Positions 1 through 7,434 of a DNA stretch of 64,000 nucleotides are shown here, piece by piece (the stretch's first letter is position 1; each line of letters starts with the position of its first letter). A program made the translations under genes and the position numbers. The notes beneath the pieces are model-generated. The model worked only from the letters and a program-made list of their open reading frames with translations. It was not told the origin of the DNA and did no database searches. This DNA is from Cytophaga sp. FL35 (GTDB lineage Bacteria; Bacteroidota; Bacteroidia; Flavobacteriales; Flavobacteriaceae): contig NZ_JACSOH010000003.1 in assembly GCF_014349235.1 (NCBI RefSeq), positions 62,001 to 126,000 of the forward strand, read 5' to 3'.

Positions 1-121
1 TGAGATTGTGGCCCGAAGAGACCATTAAAGTTCCGGCGCTTCCTATCACGCTTCTATCAATAGTTTGGCCAGATGCACTTAGAGCTAACAGTAGTACGGG
101 TATGGTGAAAATTACTTTCAT
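1..121 (-). CDS. Secreted protein, N-terminal fragment (cut by window edge)
   Basis: The complement starts with ATG at 121 and stays open to the window edge, giving 40 residues. The first 18 or so form a typical signal peptide ending in SASGQ, followed by TIDRSVIGSAGT. Signal peptide plus a QTIDRSVIGSAGT-like start is common in flavobacterial secreted and type IX-exported surface proteins, but the body of the protein lies outside the window, so no function can be given. A GATGTTTAC motif lies about 20 bases upstream at 142-150. Confidence 0.6.
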   Translation of the reverse strand, partial: MKVIFTIPVLLLALSASGQTIDRSVIGSAGTLMVSSGHNL

Positions 122-201
122 AAGGTTCTCGCTTTTGGATTGATGTTTACAGGAACAAAAGGTTAACACGCAAAAACAATTATTTGCGACCTACCATAAT
201 T

Positions 202-435
202 TTATCTTCTCTTCTTATAAACAAAGACCTCAATGGAATCAAAACTAATTTCCACAGCTTTGGAAAAATCCCCTAAAAAGCGGTTAAGGGAATAACCAAC
301 AACAAGAATACCTTCCACGGCAAAAAGAATTGCGGGATGAACAGCTTGCACAAAGAAAAGAAGGGGCTCTGCAAAAATTAAGGTAGTATTGAAAAGCAGT
401 GCGAGCAAAAGAATCAAGGATGTTTTCATAATCAT
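202..435 (-). CDS. Small membrane protein of unknown function
   Basis: A 77-residue ORF with an N-terminal hydrophobic segment or signal peptide (residues 3-22, LILLLALLFNTTLIFA), a second hydrophobic stretch (about 26-50) and a basic tail ending KKRR. Two ATGs (435 and 429) are possible starts. It is isolated: about 80 bases separate it from the secreted gene downstream, and the 285 bases upstream hold only the terminator of the next operon. No family is recognised. The membrane topology is visible in the sequence; that the gene is expressed is an inference. Confidence 0.45.
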   Translation of the reverse strand: MIMKTSLILLLALLFNTTLIFAEPLLFFVQAVHPAILFAVEGILVVGYSLNRFLGDFSKAVEISFDSIEVFVYKKRR

Positions 436-663
436 AATTTTAAGTGTTGCTATATAATTTTTATGGACAGGGTATTTTGTCCAGAAACGTGTTTCTTGAA
501 ATAAAAGGGGGAAGTTTTGGCGTAATTAATTTGTAAAAAACTAATCTACAGATAGTTGAAGTTACTTAATGAATAAAAAAATAGAAGCGATTTTGTATGT
601 ATGGTAACAGGTACTGTAAGAATGGGTTCTACGTTCTTATTGTTTGAAAAATTGACCGTAAAA

Positions 664-691
664 GAAAAAAGTCCTCCAAAACGGAAGACTT
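664..691 (-). terminator. Rho-independent terminator of the 2066-720 operon
   Basis: Read on the minus strand, arms 691-683 and 677-669 form a 9-bp stem (one G-T wobble) around a 5-base loop, followed by a run of T. It begins about 30 bases after the stop codon of the DUF4870-like gene. The rest of 436-719 shows no other gene or clear signal. Confidence 0.75.
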
Positions 692-719
692 CTGTAATTT
701 TTGCGCTGTAATCTGTTAG

Positions 720-1085
720 TTACAGCCCCTTAAACCATTCCTTAAATTTACTTCCCAAAAAAGGCGCCGGTCTAGTCCTTCCGTTAAGAGCATTCATAAG
801 GGCCATGATCCACATATAGAGTAGCACAAAAATTCCCAACAAGTTAATGATCCAACCTAAAATGGGAATGAGGCCAATGATCCCCAGCCCAAAACCGGTT
901 ACGCAAAGCCCCAAGGATTGGCGAATGTGGTATTTTGCAAAGTCAAGTTGCTTTTCATTGTTCATTACAAAAGCTATAACCAAACCAATAATGGTTATGT
1001 AGCTTATAATGGCTATTCTTTTTGCTTCCTCGTACACCAAATCCGAAGTATTTTCGGCACCTGCCGCTGTGTTTGTAGTTTCCAT
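720..1085 (-). CDS. DUF4870/Tic20-like small membrane protein
   Basis: 121 residues. After a polar, Glu-rich N-terminus there are three to four membrane helices: residues 25-42 (ISYITIIGLVIAFV), 58-75, and 76-100. The pattern FAKYHIRQSLGL between the first two helices is typical of DUF4870 proteins, which are structurally related to Tic20-like import components. Their biochemical function is not established. It is the last gene of a three-gene minus-strand operon (17 bases after the lipoprotein gene) and is followed by a terminator. Confidence 0.7.
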   Translation of the reverse strand: METTNTAAGAENTSDLVYEEAKRIAIISYITIIGLVIAFVMNNEKQLDFAKYHIRQSLGLCVTGFGLGIIGLIPILGWIINLLGIFVLLYMWIMALMNALNGRTRPAPFLGSKFKEWFKGL

Positions 1086-1102
1086 AAAAAAAATTTAGAT
1101 TA

Positions 1103-1720
1103 TTATTCCGTCATTTTTACCAAATCATTCAATCCTAGGCCTTCCACTGCTTCCCAGGCTTCAGCGGGGTTCATTTCGTTCCCCGTAAAAGTGACAAGAA
1201 ATCGCTCTGCATGTGCAAACATTAATTGGGTACGATTGGCCTTTTTATAGTAGGTTTGTTGTGCCCTTGCACCGTCTACTTCCACGGTCTTTTTGTGTTT
1301 TTCCTCATTTTCCTCTTCCATTTCCAGATTACCCAACATGCCGTAACCTGCAGCCATCATACTACCCGTAGGCCCCGCCCCATCAATCACCTGTACCTTC
1401 ACAAATGCATCGCCATTCTCTTCCTTAAAAGTTCCTTCCACGGAATTCACCTGGTACATTCCCGCGTGACCGATTTTAAATCCGGTCCGGTTCATTTCAC
1501 CCAATTTATTAGGCAACCAAGACTTTAATTGTTCATTTGTTAGCGGAACGGTCTCCTTCAACTTTTCAATTCTACCTTCCACCTTTTTAGCTTCCTTAAT
1601 AATGGCGGAAGTATTTGCCACAGTACTTTTTGCCTGCTTTAGTTGTTCTTTGGCCTCTCCGATACACGAAATACTGACCACTGCCAAAATGAAGTACAAC
1701 AGTCCTTTTATAAATTTCAT
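1103..1720 (-). CDS. Lipoprotein of unknown function
   Basis: The start chosen is ATG at 1720, because the codon two places upstream is TTG. The 205-residue product has a lipoprotein signal peptide with the lipobox near residue 19 (VSISC). A charged, probably coiled-coil stretch follows (20-60), then a compact domain containing KIGHAGMYQVNSVEG and an acidic EMEEENEEKHKK linker. I do not recognise the family. It sits in one operon with the Cys-rich lipoprotein upstream (13-base gap) and the membrane protein downstream, opposite the sigma-factor gene. Confidence 0.65.
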   Translation of the reverse strand: MKFIKGLLYFILAVVSISCIGEAKEQLKQAKSTVANTSAIIKEAKKVEGRIEKLKETVPLTNEQLKSWLPNKLGEMNRTGFKIGHAGMYQVNSVEGTFKEENGDAFVKVQVIDGAGPTGSMMAAGYGMLGNLEMEEENEEKHKKTVEVDGARAQQTYYKKANRTQLMFAHAERFLVTFTGNEMNPAEAWEAVEGLGLNDLVKMTE

Positions 1721-1733
1721 TTTCAATAGTTTA

Positions 1734-2066
1734 TTAGGTGTTACATTCTTCAGCGTCTACATCGGCCTTCGCCTCTTTTACCGCCTCATCCAGTTCCTTT
1801 CGATTAGCAGTGGGCACACAATCATAAACATCATTTAGTGCGTCCAGGTAGTCTTTGGCGGCAGCTTTGTACTTATTGCAGTTAGCAGTGGTAGGGTTAT
1901 TTGAATACTCTTGAGTTGCAGTGGACCAAGCTTCGAGCTCATCGGCATATTGTGCTGACCAATTACCTCCAAAACAGGCTCCTTCGGGGTTTAAAGGGTT
2001 CGATTTATCGCAGGAACCCATAGAAATGGCTAAAAGTGAGACATATATTACAATTTTCGATTTCAT
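1734..2066 (-). CDS. Small cysteine-rich lipoprotein
   Basis: ATG at 2066 gives MKSKIVIYVSLLAISMGSC, a classical lipoprotein signal peptide with Cys19. An upstream in-frame start at 2093 would lengthen it unnaturally. The mature part, about 90 residues, has further Cys (GACFGG, TANCNKY, VYDCVP, EECNT) that could form two disulfides outside the cytoplasm. A helical repeat-like segment runs from TANCNKYKAAAKDYLDAL to KELDEAVKEAKA. It is the first gene of the operon and is divergent from the sigma-factor gene, with the shared 2067-2174 region holding a long inverted repeat. Function unknown. Confidence 0.6.
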   Translation of the reverse strand: MKSKIVIYVSLLAISMGSCDKSNPLNPEGACFGGNWSAQYADELEAWSTATQEYSNNPTTANCNKYKAAAKDYLDALNDVYDCVPTANRKELDEAVKEAKADVDAEECNT

Positions 2067-2116
2067 AATCCTATGGTTTAAAAGGTTATACACTCTTTAA
2101 TACCATATTTGACAAA

Positions 2117-2163
2117 AGGTAAACATCATGGAAGCATTTTTTTTACTTTTAAGATGTTTACCT
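2117..2163. promoter_or_regulatory. Perfect 11-bp inverted repeat upstream of the sigma-factor gene
   Basis: AGGTAAACATC at 2117-2127 is exactly mirrored by GATGTTTACCT at 2153-2163, with a 25-base T-rich spacer. It lies in the divergent intergenic region, ending about 12 bases before the preferred start codon at 2175. It could be a pair of operator half-sites or an RNA hairpin in the leader. The core GATGTTTAC recurs at 142-150, and ATGTTTACC at 7523-7531 (complement). Confidence 0.5.
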
Positions 2164-2174
2164 ATCTAATTAAT

Positions 2175-2729
2175 ATGGTACCAATGACTGACGAGCAGCT
2201 AATTGCCGATATGAAAAACCGAAACAGGAATGCCCTAAAAGTGGTATATAAAGACTACAGGGAAGAGTTTTTTAGGTTTGCCCATAGGTATGATACCCAG
2301 CAAAGCTATCTGGAAGATATTTTTCAAGATGCTATATTGGCACTTTATGAAAATGCTCAAAACGGAAAGTTGGATACCCTAAAAAGTTCTGTAAAGACCT
2401 ACCTCTTTAGTATTGGAAAATTTATGCTCTTTAAAACGTTCAGGGATACTAAAGAATTCGTTACGGATGAGGATTTTATTTTTGACCAGCGAGAGGAAGC
2501 CGTCTTTACTGAAATAATGGAGGATCAAGAACCAACCGAGAAACAATTAATGTTGGTTGCCAATTTTAAAAAACTTGGCGAAAAATGCCGCCAAATTTTG
2601 GAACTGTTTTATCTACAAGGTTTAAAAATTGAGGAAATTATGGCGGTGCAGGGATATGAAAATAAAAACGTAGTAAAAAGTCAAAAATCTAGATGTCTCA
2701 AATCTTTAAAAGACTTAATACAGCAATAA
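2175..2729 (+). CDS. RNA polymerase sigma factor, sigma-70/ECF family
   Basis: About 185 residues from ATG 2175. ATG 2184 and ATG 2154 are alternatives; the far upstream TTG at 2109 is unlikely. Region 2 is visible as ALKVVYKDYREEFFRFAHRY followed by LEDIFQDAILALYEN. Region 4 is the C-terminal CRQILELFYLQGLKIEEIMAVQGY with VKSQKSRCLKSL, a helix-turn-helix that would bind the -35 element. The gene is directly followed (1 base) by a one-pass membrane TPR protein, the usual arrangement of sigma and anti-sigma, and both face a TPR-CHAT gene. Its regulon is unknown; the inverted repeat in its leader suggests autoregulation (inference). Confidence 0.85.
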   Translation: MVPMTDEQLIADMKNRNRNALKVVYKDYREEFFRFAHRYDTQQSYLEDIFQDAILALYENAQNGKLDTLKSSVKTYLFSIGKFMLFKTFRDTKEFVTDEDFIFDQREEAVFTEIMEDQEPTEKQLMLVANFKKLGEKCRQILELFYLQGLKIEEIMAVQGYENKNVVKSQKSRCLKSLKDLIQQ

Positions 2730-2730
2730 A

Positions 2731-3468
2731 ATGGACAAGGAAGAATTGATCAACGGCTATTTTGAAAATTCCCTCACTTCCGCACAATTACAGGAACTTG
2801 AGCGTCTTTACAGTACAGATTTGGATTTTGCTCAGCAATTGGACTACGAAAAAGAGTTAAGAAAAGCCCTTAAATCCAACGAACGAAATGAAATACGGAA
2901 CATGTTCAATGAACTTCAACCAATCAAACAGGCAAATGAGAAAAAGAAATCTTTGGTTGTACAGCTAAGGCCTTGGATGATGGCCGCTTCCATTGCGCTT
3001 TTGGTTGGCATTTGTTCTTGGTTGTTACTATTCAACAAGCCAAACCAAAGTCCGGAAGAACTTTATAAAATTCATTTTGCCCCGTACGAAAATGTTGTGC
3101 ACCCTATTGAACGAGGTGTAGAAATTGAAGATTTGAAAACCAGGGCCTTTACGGCCTATGAAAATGAAGAATTTGAGAAGGCACTTGTCCTATTCAAAGA
3201 ACTTAATACCAAAAGTACCGATAGTTATCTTCAATTTTATGAGGCTATTGTACTTATGCAACTTGAAAAACACGAAGAGGCCATACCTTTATTGGAAAAT
3301 TATATAGCTGTCAATGGAGAGCTTAAAGAAAGGGCCCAGTGGTATCTTTCATTAAGTTACCTCAAAACGAAACAGCTCGACAAGAGCAAATCTTTATTAA
3401 TGCAACTAACGCGACAAGATGGGTTTAAATCTAAGGAAGCTTCTAACCTATTAAAAGAGTTAAACTGA
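2731..3468 (+). CDS. Membrane-anchored TPR protein, probable anti-sigma factor
   Basis: 245 residues. Residues 1-80 are a charged helical domain (MDKEELINGYFENSLTSAQL...), resembling the cytosolic N-terminus of sigma regulators. One membrane helix is at 82-101 (WMMAASIALLVGICSWLLL). The rest (about 130-245) has TPR-type helices such as AFTAYENEEFEKALVLFKEL and AQWYLSLSYLKTKQLDKSK. With the N-terminus inside, the TPR part would be periplasmic. The gene is almost fused to the sigma-factor gene and its end overlaps the convergent CHAT gene by 9 bases. Anti-sigma function is inferred from topology and linkage, not from a recognised zinc motif. Confidence 0.7.
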   Translation: MDKEELINGYFENSLTSAQLQELERLYSTDLDFAQQLDYEKELRKALKSNERNEIRNMFNELQPIKQANEKKKSLVVQLRPWMMAASIALLVGICSWLLLFNKPNQSPEELYKIHFAPYENVVHPIERGVEIEDLKTRAFTAYENEEFEKALVLFKELNTKSTDSYLQFYEAIVLMQLEKHEEAIPLLENYIAVNGELKERAQWYLSLSYLKTKQLDKSKSLLMQLTRQDGFKSKEASNLLKELN

Positions 3469-6303
3469 TTTTAAACCTCCCCTTCTTTTCTTCTTCATCC
3501 ATAACCAAATCGAAAAAATGCTTACCAAAACCAACAACATGGCTAGATACCAAAAACTGTTATCAGTGGAAACAGGGGAGTTATTCCCCGAAACGGCATA
3601 TGCCGCCCAATAGTAAGGATGCTTAAGTAGACTATCGTCCGTATTTTGTAAATAGGTAAGTTTGGCTTTACGCAACGCTTCACTTTTTGTTGCTCCCTCA
3701 CTAAGAAATTTGTAAAAGGAATCCATGAGCTGTACACTGCTCTTATCATTAATTTTCCATTGGGTATGTACCAAAGCTTTAGCTCCGGCATACTGGAATC
3801 CTTTTGAGAGACTCAACATTCCTTGCCCCGTTTGCAAGCTTCCTATTCCAGTTTGACATGCACTCAATGTCACCAATTCGGCCTTTAGGTTTGTTTCGTA
3901 CAAATCCCTGATGTACAAAACATTGTTTTCACTTTTATTATTCTCGCTAAATGCCAAATACGAATAATCCGGATAAGCGTCATTTGCAGAAGCATGGGTA
4001 GCCAAGTGCAACATTCTATAGTTGGCCACTCTTTCCCTAAAATTCTTAAGAGTTGCATTTTCAGCCATAAGGGAATCTAAAGGAAAATGAGCTTTAATAG
4101 CCCTAATTTCATCATCGTTATAAAGCAATTGTCCAAACTGCCTTTCTTCCTCCTTACCAAGGGAATTAAAAGTCGGGGCAATGGCCAAAAGTTTATTTTC
4201 CTCTACAGACGGATGATTTTTTATTTCTGCCCAAGAAGTGATAGAATTGGCGTAGACAATATTTTTGGTTTCCAAAAGATATTGGCCGTCACTGATCAAT
4301 AAATCAAAAGGTAGGTAATGAAGTATATCATCACGAATGATGGTCAAATTATTCATTTTCAATGGATTCAACACATCGGAAAGCAACTGTTCGTATAGCA
4401 AGCTCGCCAATTGCTTAATTTCCTTTTGTTCTTGGCCCAGACCAGGTTGTGAAATCAATTTATAGAGCCGACTAACTTTTTCCCTTTCACTACTTGAAAA
4501 CGGAATCTTTAAAAATTGTGTTTCCGCAGAAGAGAAAACCAGTACATACAAAACGTCTTTCACTACTGTATAGGAAATAATCGCTTGGTCTTCTTTTCGA
4601 ATCTCTTTTTTTAGTTCGGTCAATAGAATTGGTTCGGCACCGTATTTAAGTGAATGGTATTTGGGGTAGGCAGTCTTTAAGGAATCTAAAAACGAATAGT
4701 ACCGTTCTTTCGCATTAAAAAGTTGGTTGGAGAACTTTTGAGAAGTACCCGTTTCAAATTGATTTTTCTCCAGCTGAGAGATATCCGCTCTTAACTGAGA
4801 TTCCTTTTCAAGAATCTCTTTAGGCATCCCCCCAAACTTGGTCGCGCGCGCATTTCGTAATGCCTCTAAAAGGATAAAATCTTTGTTGGCTTCGGTTATA
4901 TCTAAGGCCAATTGCAAAATCTCATCCGATCCATTTTCTTGATAGGCTAGAAAAGTGGTAGCTAACATTCTTTCGAATATAGGATATGCCTTCTCCGTTA
5001 AAAATTGTTTATCCGCTTTACTCTCAAATTCCATTTTTAGCAGCTGAAAGGTTTGGAGCAAGTCTTTATTTGTCTGTAAAAGGGATTGCAAAAAATCCGG
5101 CTTATTGGATTTTTTAAAAAGACCTTCTAAAGCCCTAAGTTTTATTTCTAATAAATCCAATAATTGCGATTTGGAAAACACCTTATTTGGGTCGGGATTT
5201 ATATCGTATGAAGTAGATGTAACCTCCAGCCCAGAATTGGCAAAAGCAAAACCAACCATTTCCAACGCTCTCGAAAATTGCCCTTTTTCCAAAGATAACC
5301 GCGCCAATTTACCGTAGCCAGTAGCAATATCTTTATGGGTTTTATTTTCCCGGTATGCCTTATAAGCCTTTAAAGACTTATCATAATAGCTTTCCGCATA
5401 ATCAAAATCTTTCATACCTAAATAGGCATCTCCAAGAACAGCGAACATTTCTTTTTGGAAAGTATTTTCGGCCTTAAAATCGGCCAAACCTTTATTTAAT
5501 ATAGAAATAGCCTCCTTATAATCCTTTTGTTCCAACAAATTTTCCGCTAAAAGTATAAGGGAAGACAAATAGTTATTCTTGTGGCGGGGATTGTTCACTT
5601 TTCCTGCATAGAAGTCAACCGCTTCAACCAATAAAGAATTGGCAGCTGCCAACCTACCTTTTGCTTCATAGGTCTGTGATAATAACTTTTTGGTATTGAA
5701 AGAAACGGATTCCCACTCAGGAATACTATCTTGATAGGTGGTTATCCATTGCAAATCCTTCTTAAAATAAAACTCGGCCTCCTCGTATTTAGCCATATGA
5801 TGATGGGTAAGTCCCAAATAGCTGAAAATAGCGGACATCATATCAATTTCAACAGTGGTCAGGCTTTCTACCGGAAAGTTCTTTAATAAACTATAATATT
5901 CATAGAAGTAACGTTCCGCGGTGGAATAGTCCTTAAGTTTATAGTGATACGCACCCTTTTCAAACAATAAATTCTGTTTGAAATAGGGCCCCATGTAAAC
6001 CGTATCCAACTGCGGAGTAGTATTTATAAGGTGCTCTGCCTTACTTATATTTTTACCATAGGAAACTAAATCATAAAAATTACTATTGGCGTTCAAAAGA
6101 TAGCTAAAGACCAGTACTTGGGCCTCAATATCCTTTTCTTCCCTTGCATAAACCAAGGCTTTCTCGTAGTAAAAATATGCGCTATCCTTGTCAGTATAAT
6201 GATATTGAAGACCTTTATCAAAAGCCCCTTGCATATCAACGGTCTGCGACCACATCTTGCAACCACATAAAAGAAATAGTATGTACAACCTAACTTTTAA
6301 CAT
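3460..6303 (-). CDS. Secreted, membrane-anchored TPR-CHAT protein (caspase-like peptidase)
   Basis: 947 residues with a signal peptide (MLKVRLYILFLLCGCKMWSQ). Many TPR helices fill about 30-480 (for example HKDIATGYGKLARLSLEKGQ), followed by a helical linker. The C-terminal CHAT domain (about 620-890) has the His of LATHA at 770 and the Cys of LSACQTGIG at 816, the expected caspase-like dyad. A membrane helix at about 915-935 is followed by KKKRRGG, which would leave TPR and CHAT domains in the periplasm. CHAT proteins (family knowledge) are cysteine peptidases of the caspase/separase clan, often activated by partner binding to their TPRs. It is convergent with the sigma/anti-sigma pair and preceded by a lipoprotein gene and an intervening terminator. 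Its substrate is unknown. Confidence 0.88.
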   Translation of the reverse strand: MLKVRLYILFLLCGCKMWSQTVDMQGAFDKGLQYHYTDKDSAYFYYEKALVYAREEKDIEAQVLVFSYLLNANSNFYDLVSYGKNISKAEHLINTTPQLDTVYMGPYFKQNLLFEKGAYHYKLKDYSTAERYFYEYYSLLKNFPVESLTTVEIDMMSAIFSYLGLTHHHMAKYEEAEFYFKKDLQWITTYQDSIPEWESVSFNTKKLLSQTYEAKGRLAAANSLLVEAVDFYAGKVNNPRHKNNYLSSLILLAENLLEQKDYKEAISILNKGLADFKAENTFQKEMFAVLGDAYLGMKDFDYAESYYDKSLKAYKAYRENKTHKDIATGYGKLARLSLEKGQFSRALEMVGFAFANSGLEVTSTSYDINPDPNKVFSKSQLLDLLEIKLRALEGLFKKSNKPDFLQSLLQTNKDLLQTFQLLKMEFESKADKQFLTEKAYPIFERMLATTFLAYQENGSDEILQLALDITEANKDFILLEALRNARATKFGGMPKEILEKESQLRADISQLEKNQFETGTSQKFSNQLFNAKERYYSFLDSLKTAYPKYHSLKYGAEPILLTELKKEIRKEDQAIISYTVVKDVLYVLVFSSAETQFLKIPFSSSEREKVSRLYKLISQPGLGQEQKEIKQLASLLYEQLLSDVLNPLKMNNLTIIRDDILHYLPFDLLISDGQYLLETKNIVYANSITSWAEIKNHPSVEENKLLAIAPTFNSLGKEEERQFGQLLYNDDEIRAIKAHFPLDSLMAENATLKNFRERVANYRMLHLATHASANDAYPDYSYLAFSENNKSENNVLYIRDLYETNLKAELVTLSACQTGIGSLQTGQGMLSLSKGFQYAGAKALVHTQWKINDKSSVQLMDSFYKFLSEGATKSEALRKAKLTYLQNTDDSLLKHPYYWAAYAVSGNNSPVSTDNSFWYLAMLLVLVSIFSIWLWMKKKRRGGLKSV

Positions 6304-6340
6304 GTAAAAAAGTCCTGAGGGAATTACCCATCAGGACTTT
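6304..6340 (-). terminator. Terminator hairpin abutting the CHAT start codon
   Basis: AAAGTCCTGA at 6309-6318 and TCAGGACTTT at 6331-6340 form a perfect 10-bp stem. On the minus strand the stem is followed by a T run that ends 2 bases before the CHAT ATG (6303). It ends the lipoprotein transcript from 7003-6362. Because it fills the CHAT leader, it may also act as an attenuator or read-through control. Confidence 0.85.
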
Positions 6341-6361
6341 AATTTATTTAAATAAATCTAA

Positions 6362-7003
6362 TTATTTCGCGAAAACCGGAATATCTAAAAATAGGCCCTC
6401 ATCCACTATCTTACTTTGAGGTTTTATTTTAAGCGTTCCTTCTCCGTTAAGTTCTGATTTAATATACATAAGAATAGAACCATCTTTAGATTTTGTTAGG
6501 CTACCTCCTCGACCTACTAATTGATTTTTTGCATTATAAATTTCAACCTGAATATTCTCAAGACCTCTTGCTAATTCAATACTTGGATATTCTTTTAAAT
6601 TAATTTTTGGAACGCCACAATTTGCCTGTGGATCATCAAAACAACCTCGAGGAGGCCTAGGAGGATAAGGCGCCTTGGGTTTTACAATCATGGTCAAACT
6701 TTCTTTGTAGGTTTCAATATCCGCTTCTTTTTGCTGAGCCGCCTCTAGTTGAGGAAGTAAATGTCTCTTTCCGGCACGTATAGCCTCTTTTAGTTTACTT
6801 ATGGTTTGTCTAGTTTTTAACTGCTCTGCAATTACTGCGTGTTTCACCAGTTCAAGTCCATTCAAGGATGCACTTTCTTGTTCTAATCTATACGAAAAAC
6901 TGGTGGCCTCCGTTTGACTATCTTCCTCGGGGAAATCAGTATGGGAACAAGCCCAAGTCACAGTCAAAAAACTAAATATGGCAATTAAATTCATTGTCTT
7001 CAT
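6362..7003 (-). CDS. Lipoprotein of unknown function linked to the CHAT gene
   Basis: 213 residues. The signal peptide ends in the lipobox VTWAC (Cys19). Residues 45-105 form charged helices (AEQLKTRQTISKLKEAIRAG, AAQQKEADIETYKESL). A proline-rich linker (PKAPYPPRPPRG) with two Cys (CFDDPQANC) joins a C-terminal beta-type segment (SIELARGLENIQVEIYNAKN) that may be an immunoglobulin-like or carboxypeptidase-regulatory-like fold. It is co-directional with and just upstream of the CHAT gene. That makes it a plausible partner or substrate, but this is only guilt by association. Confidence 0.6.
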   Translation of the reverse strand: MKTMNLIAIFSFLTVTWACSHTDFPEEDSQTEATSFSYRLEQESASLNGLELVKHAVIAEQLKTRQTISKLKEAIRAGKRHLLPQLEAAQQKEADIETYKESLTMIVKPKAPYPPRPPRGCFDDPQANCGVPKINLKEYPSIELARGLENIQVEIYNAKNQLVGRGGSLTKSKDGSILMYIKSELNGEGTLKIKPQSKIVDEGLFLDIPVFAK

Positions 7004-7239
7004 TTTTAAGCTTTAAAAGGTTTAGTTATTTAATTTTTGTAAAATCTTCTTTTCTATGTTAGCGAGCAAATAGAAATGTATCAAATGTGTTTTCTACTGT
7101 ATAATTGGATAAACTTAAAGTGATTTACCTTTCTACCCTATACCCGTACTACAGGCTAATTGATTGGTTTTTCTGTAGGATACAATAGTTTCCCTAGTCG
7201 GGGGAAGAAGAACTTTATCCAAACGATAATTCTATAGTT

Positions 7240-7434
7240 CTACCTAGCGAGAATGTCCTGTTGCTCTTCAGCAACCATTAATACAAATTCTGGATTTAAC
7301 GCATTTTCTTCCTCTTCGGGACAATCCTGGTATAAAACACAATTGGCAAAAATTTCTTCCTCGCCATTGCAAGAATTTAGGCTTAGACCTAAAATTACTA
7401 GAGCCAAAAATCCACTTAGTCCTTTTCCTTTCAT
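7240..7434 (-). CDS. Very small lipoprotein
   Basis: 64 residues. A clear lipoprotein signal peptide (MKGKGLSGFLALVILGLSLN then SC, Cys22) is followed by about 42 acidic residues with two further Cys (ANCVLYQDCPEEEEN). It is co-directional with the lipoprotein and CHAT genes; the 236-base gap downstream (7004-7239) holds no gene. A frame-shifted ORF starting at 7531 overlaps it and is judged a shadow. Family unknown; the lipobox is the main support. Confidence 0.55.
   Translation of the reverse strand: MKGKGLSGFLALVILGLSLNSCNGEEEIFANCVLYQDCPEEEENALNPEFVLMVAEEQQDILAR

Noticed and set aside
918-1250. Plus-strand ORFs opposite the first lipoprotein operon (also 1226-1528 and 1602-1838)
   Set aside because: They are antisense shadows with Cys/Phe/His-rich composition over genes with clear signal peptides.
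2117-6303. Remnant of a type III-E CRISPR locus because of TPR-CHAT plus sigma factor
   Set aside because: No Cas effector, Csx30 or repeats are present, and this CHAT protein has a signal peptide and membrane anchor.
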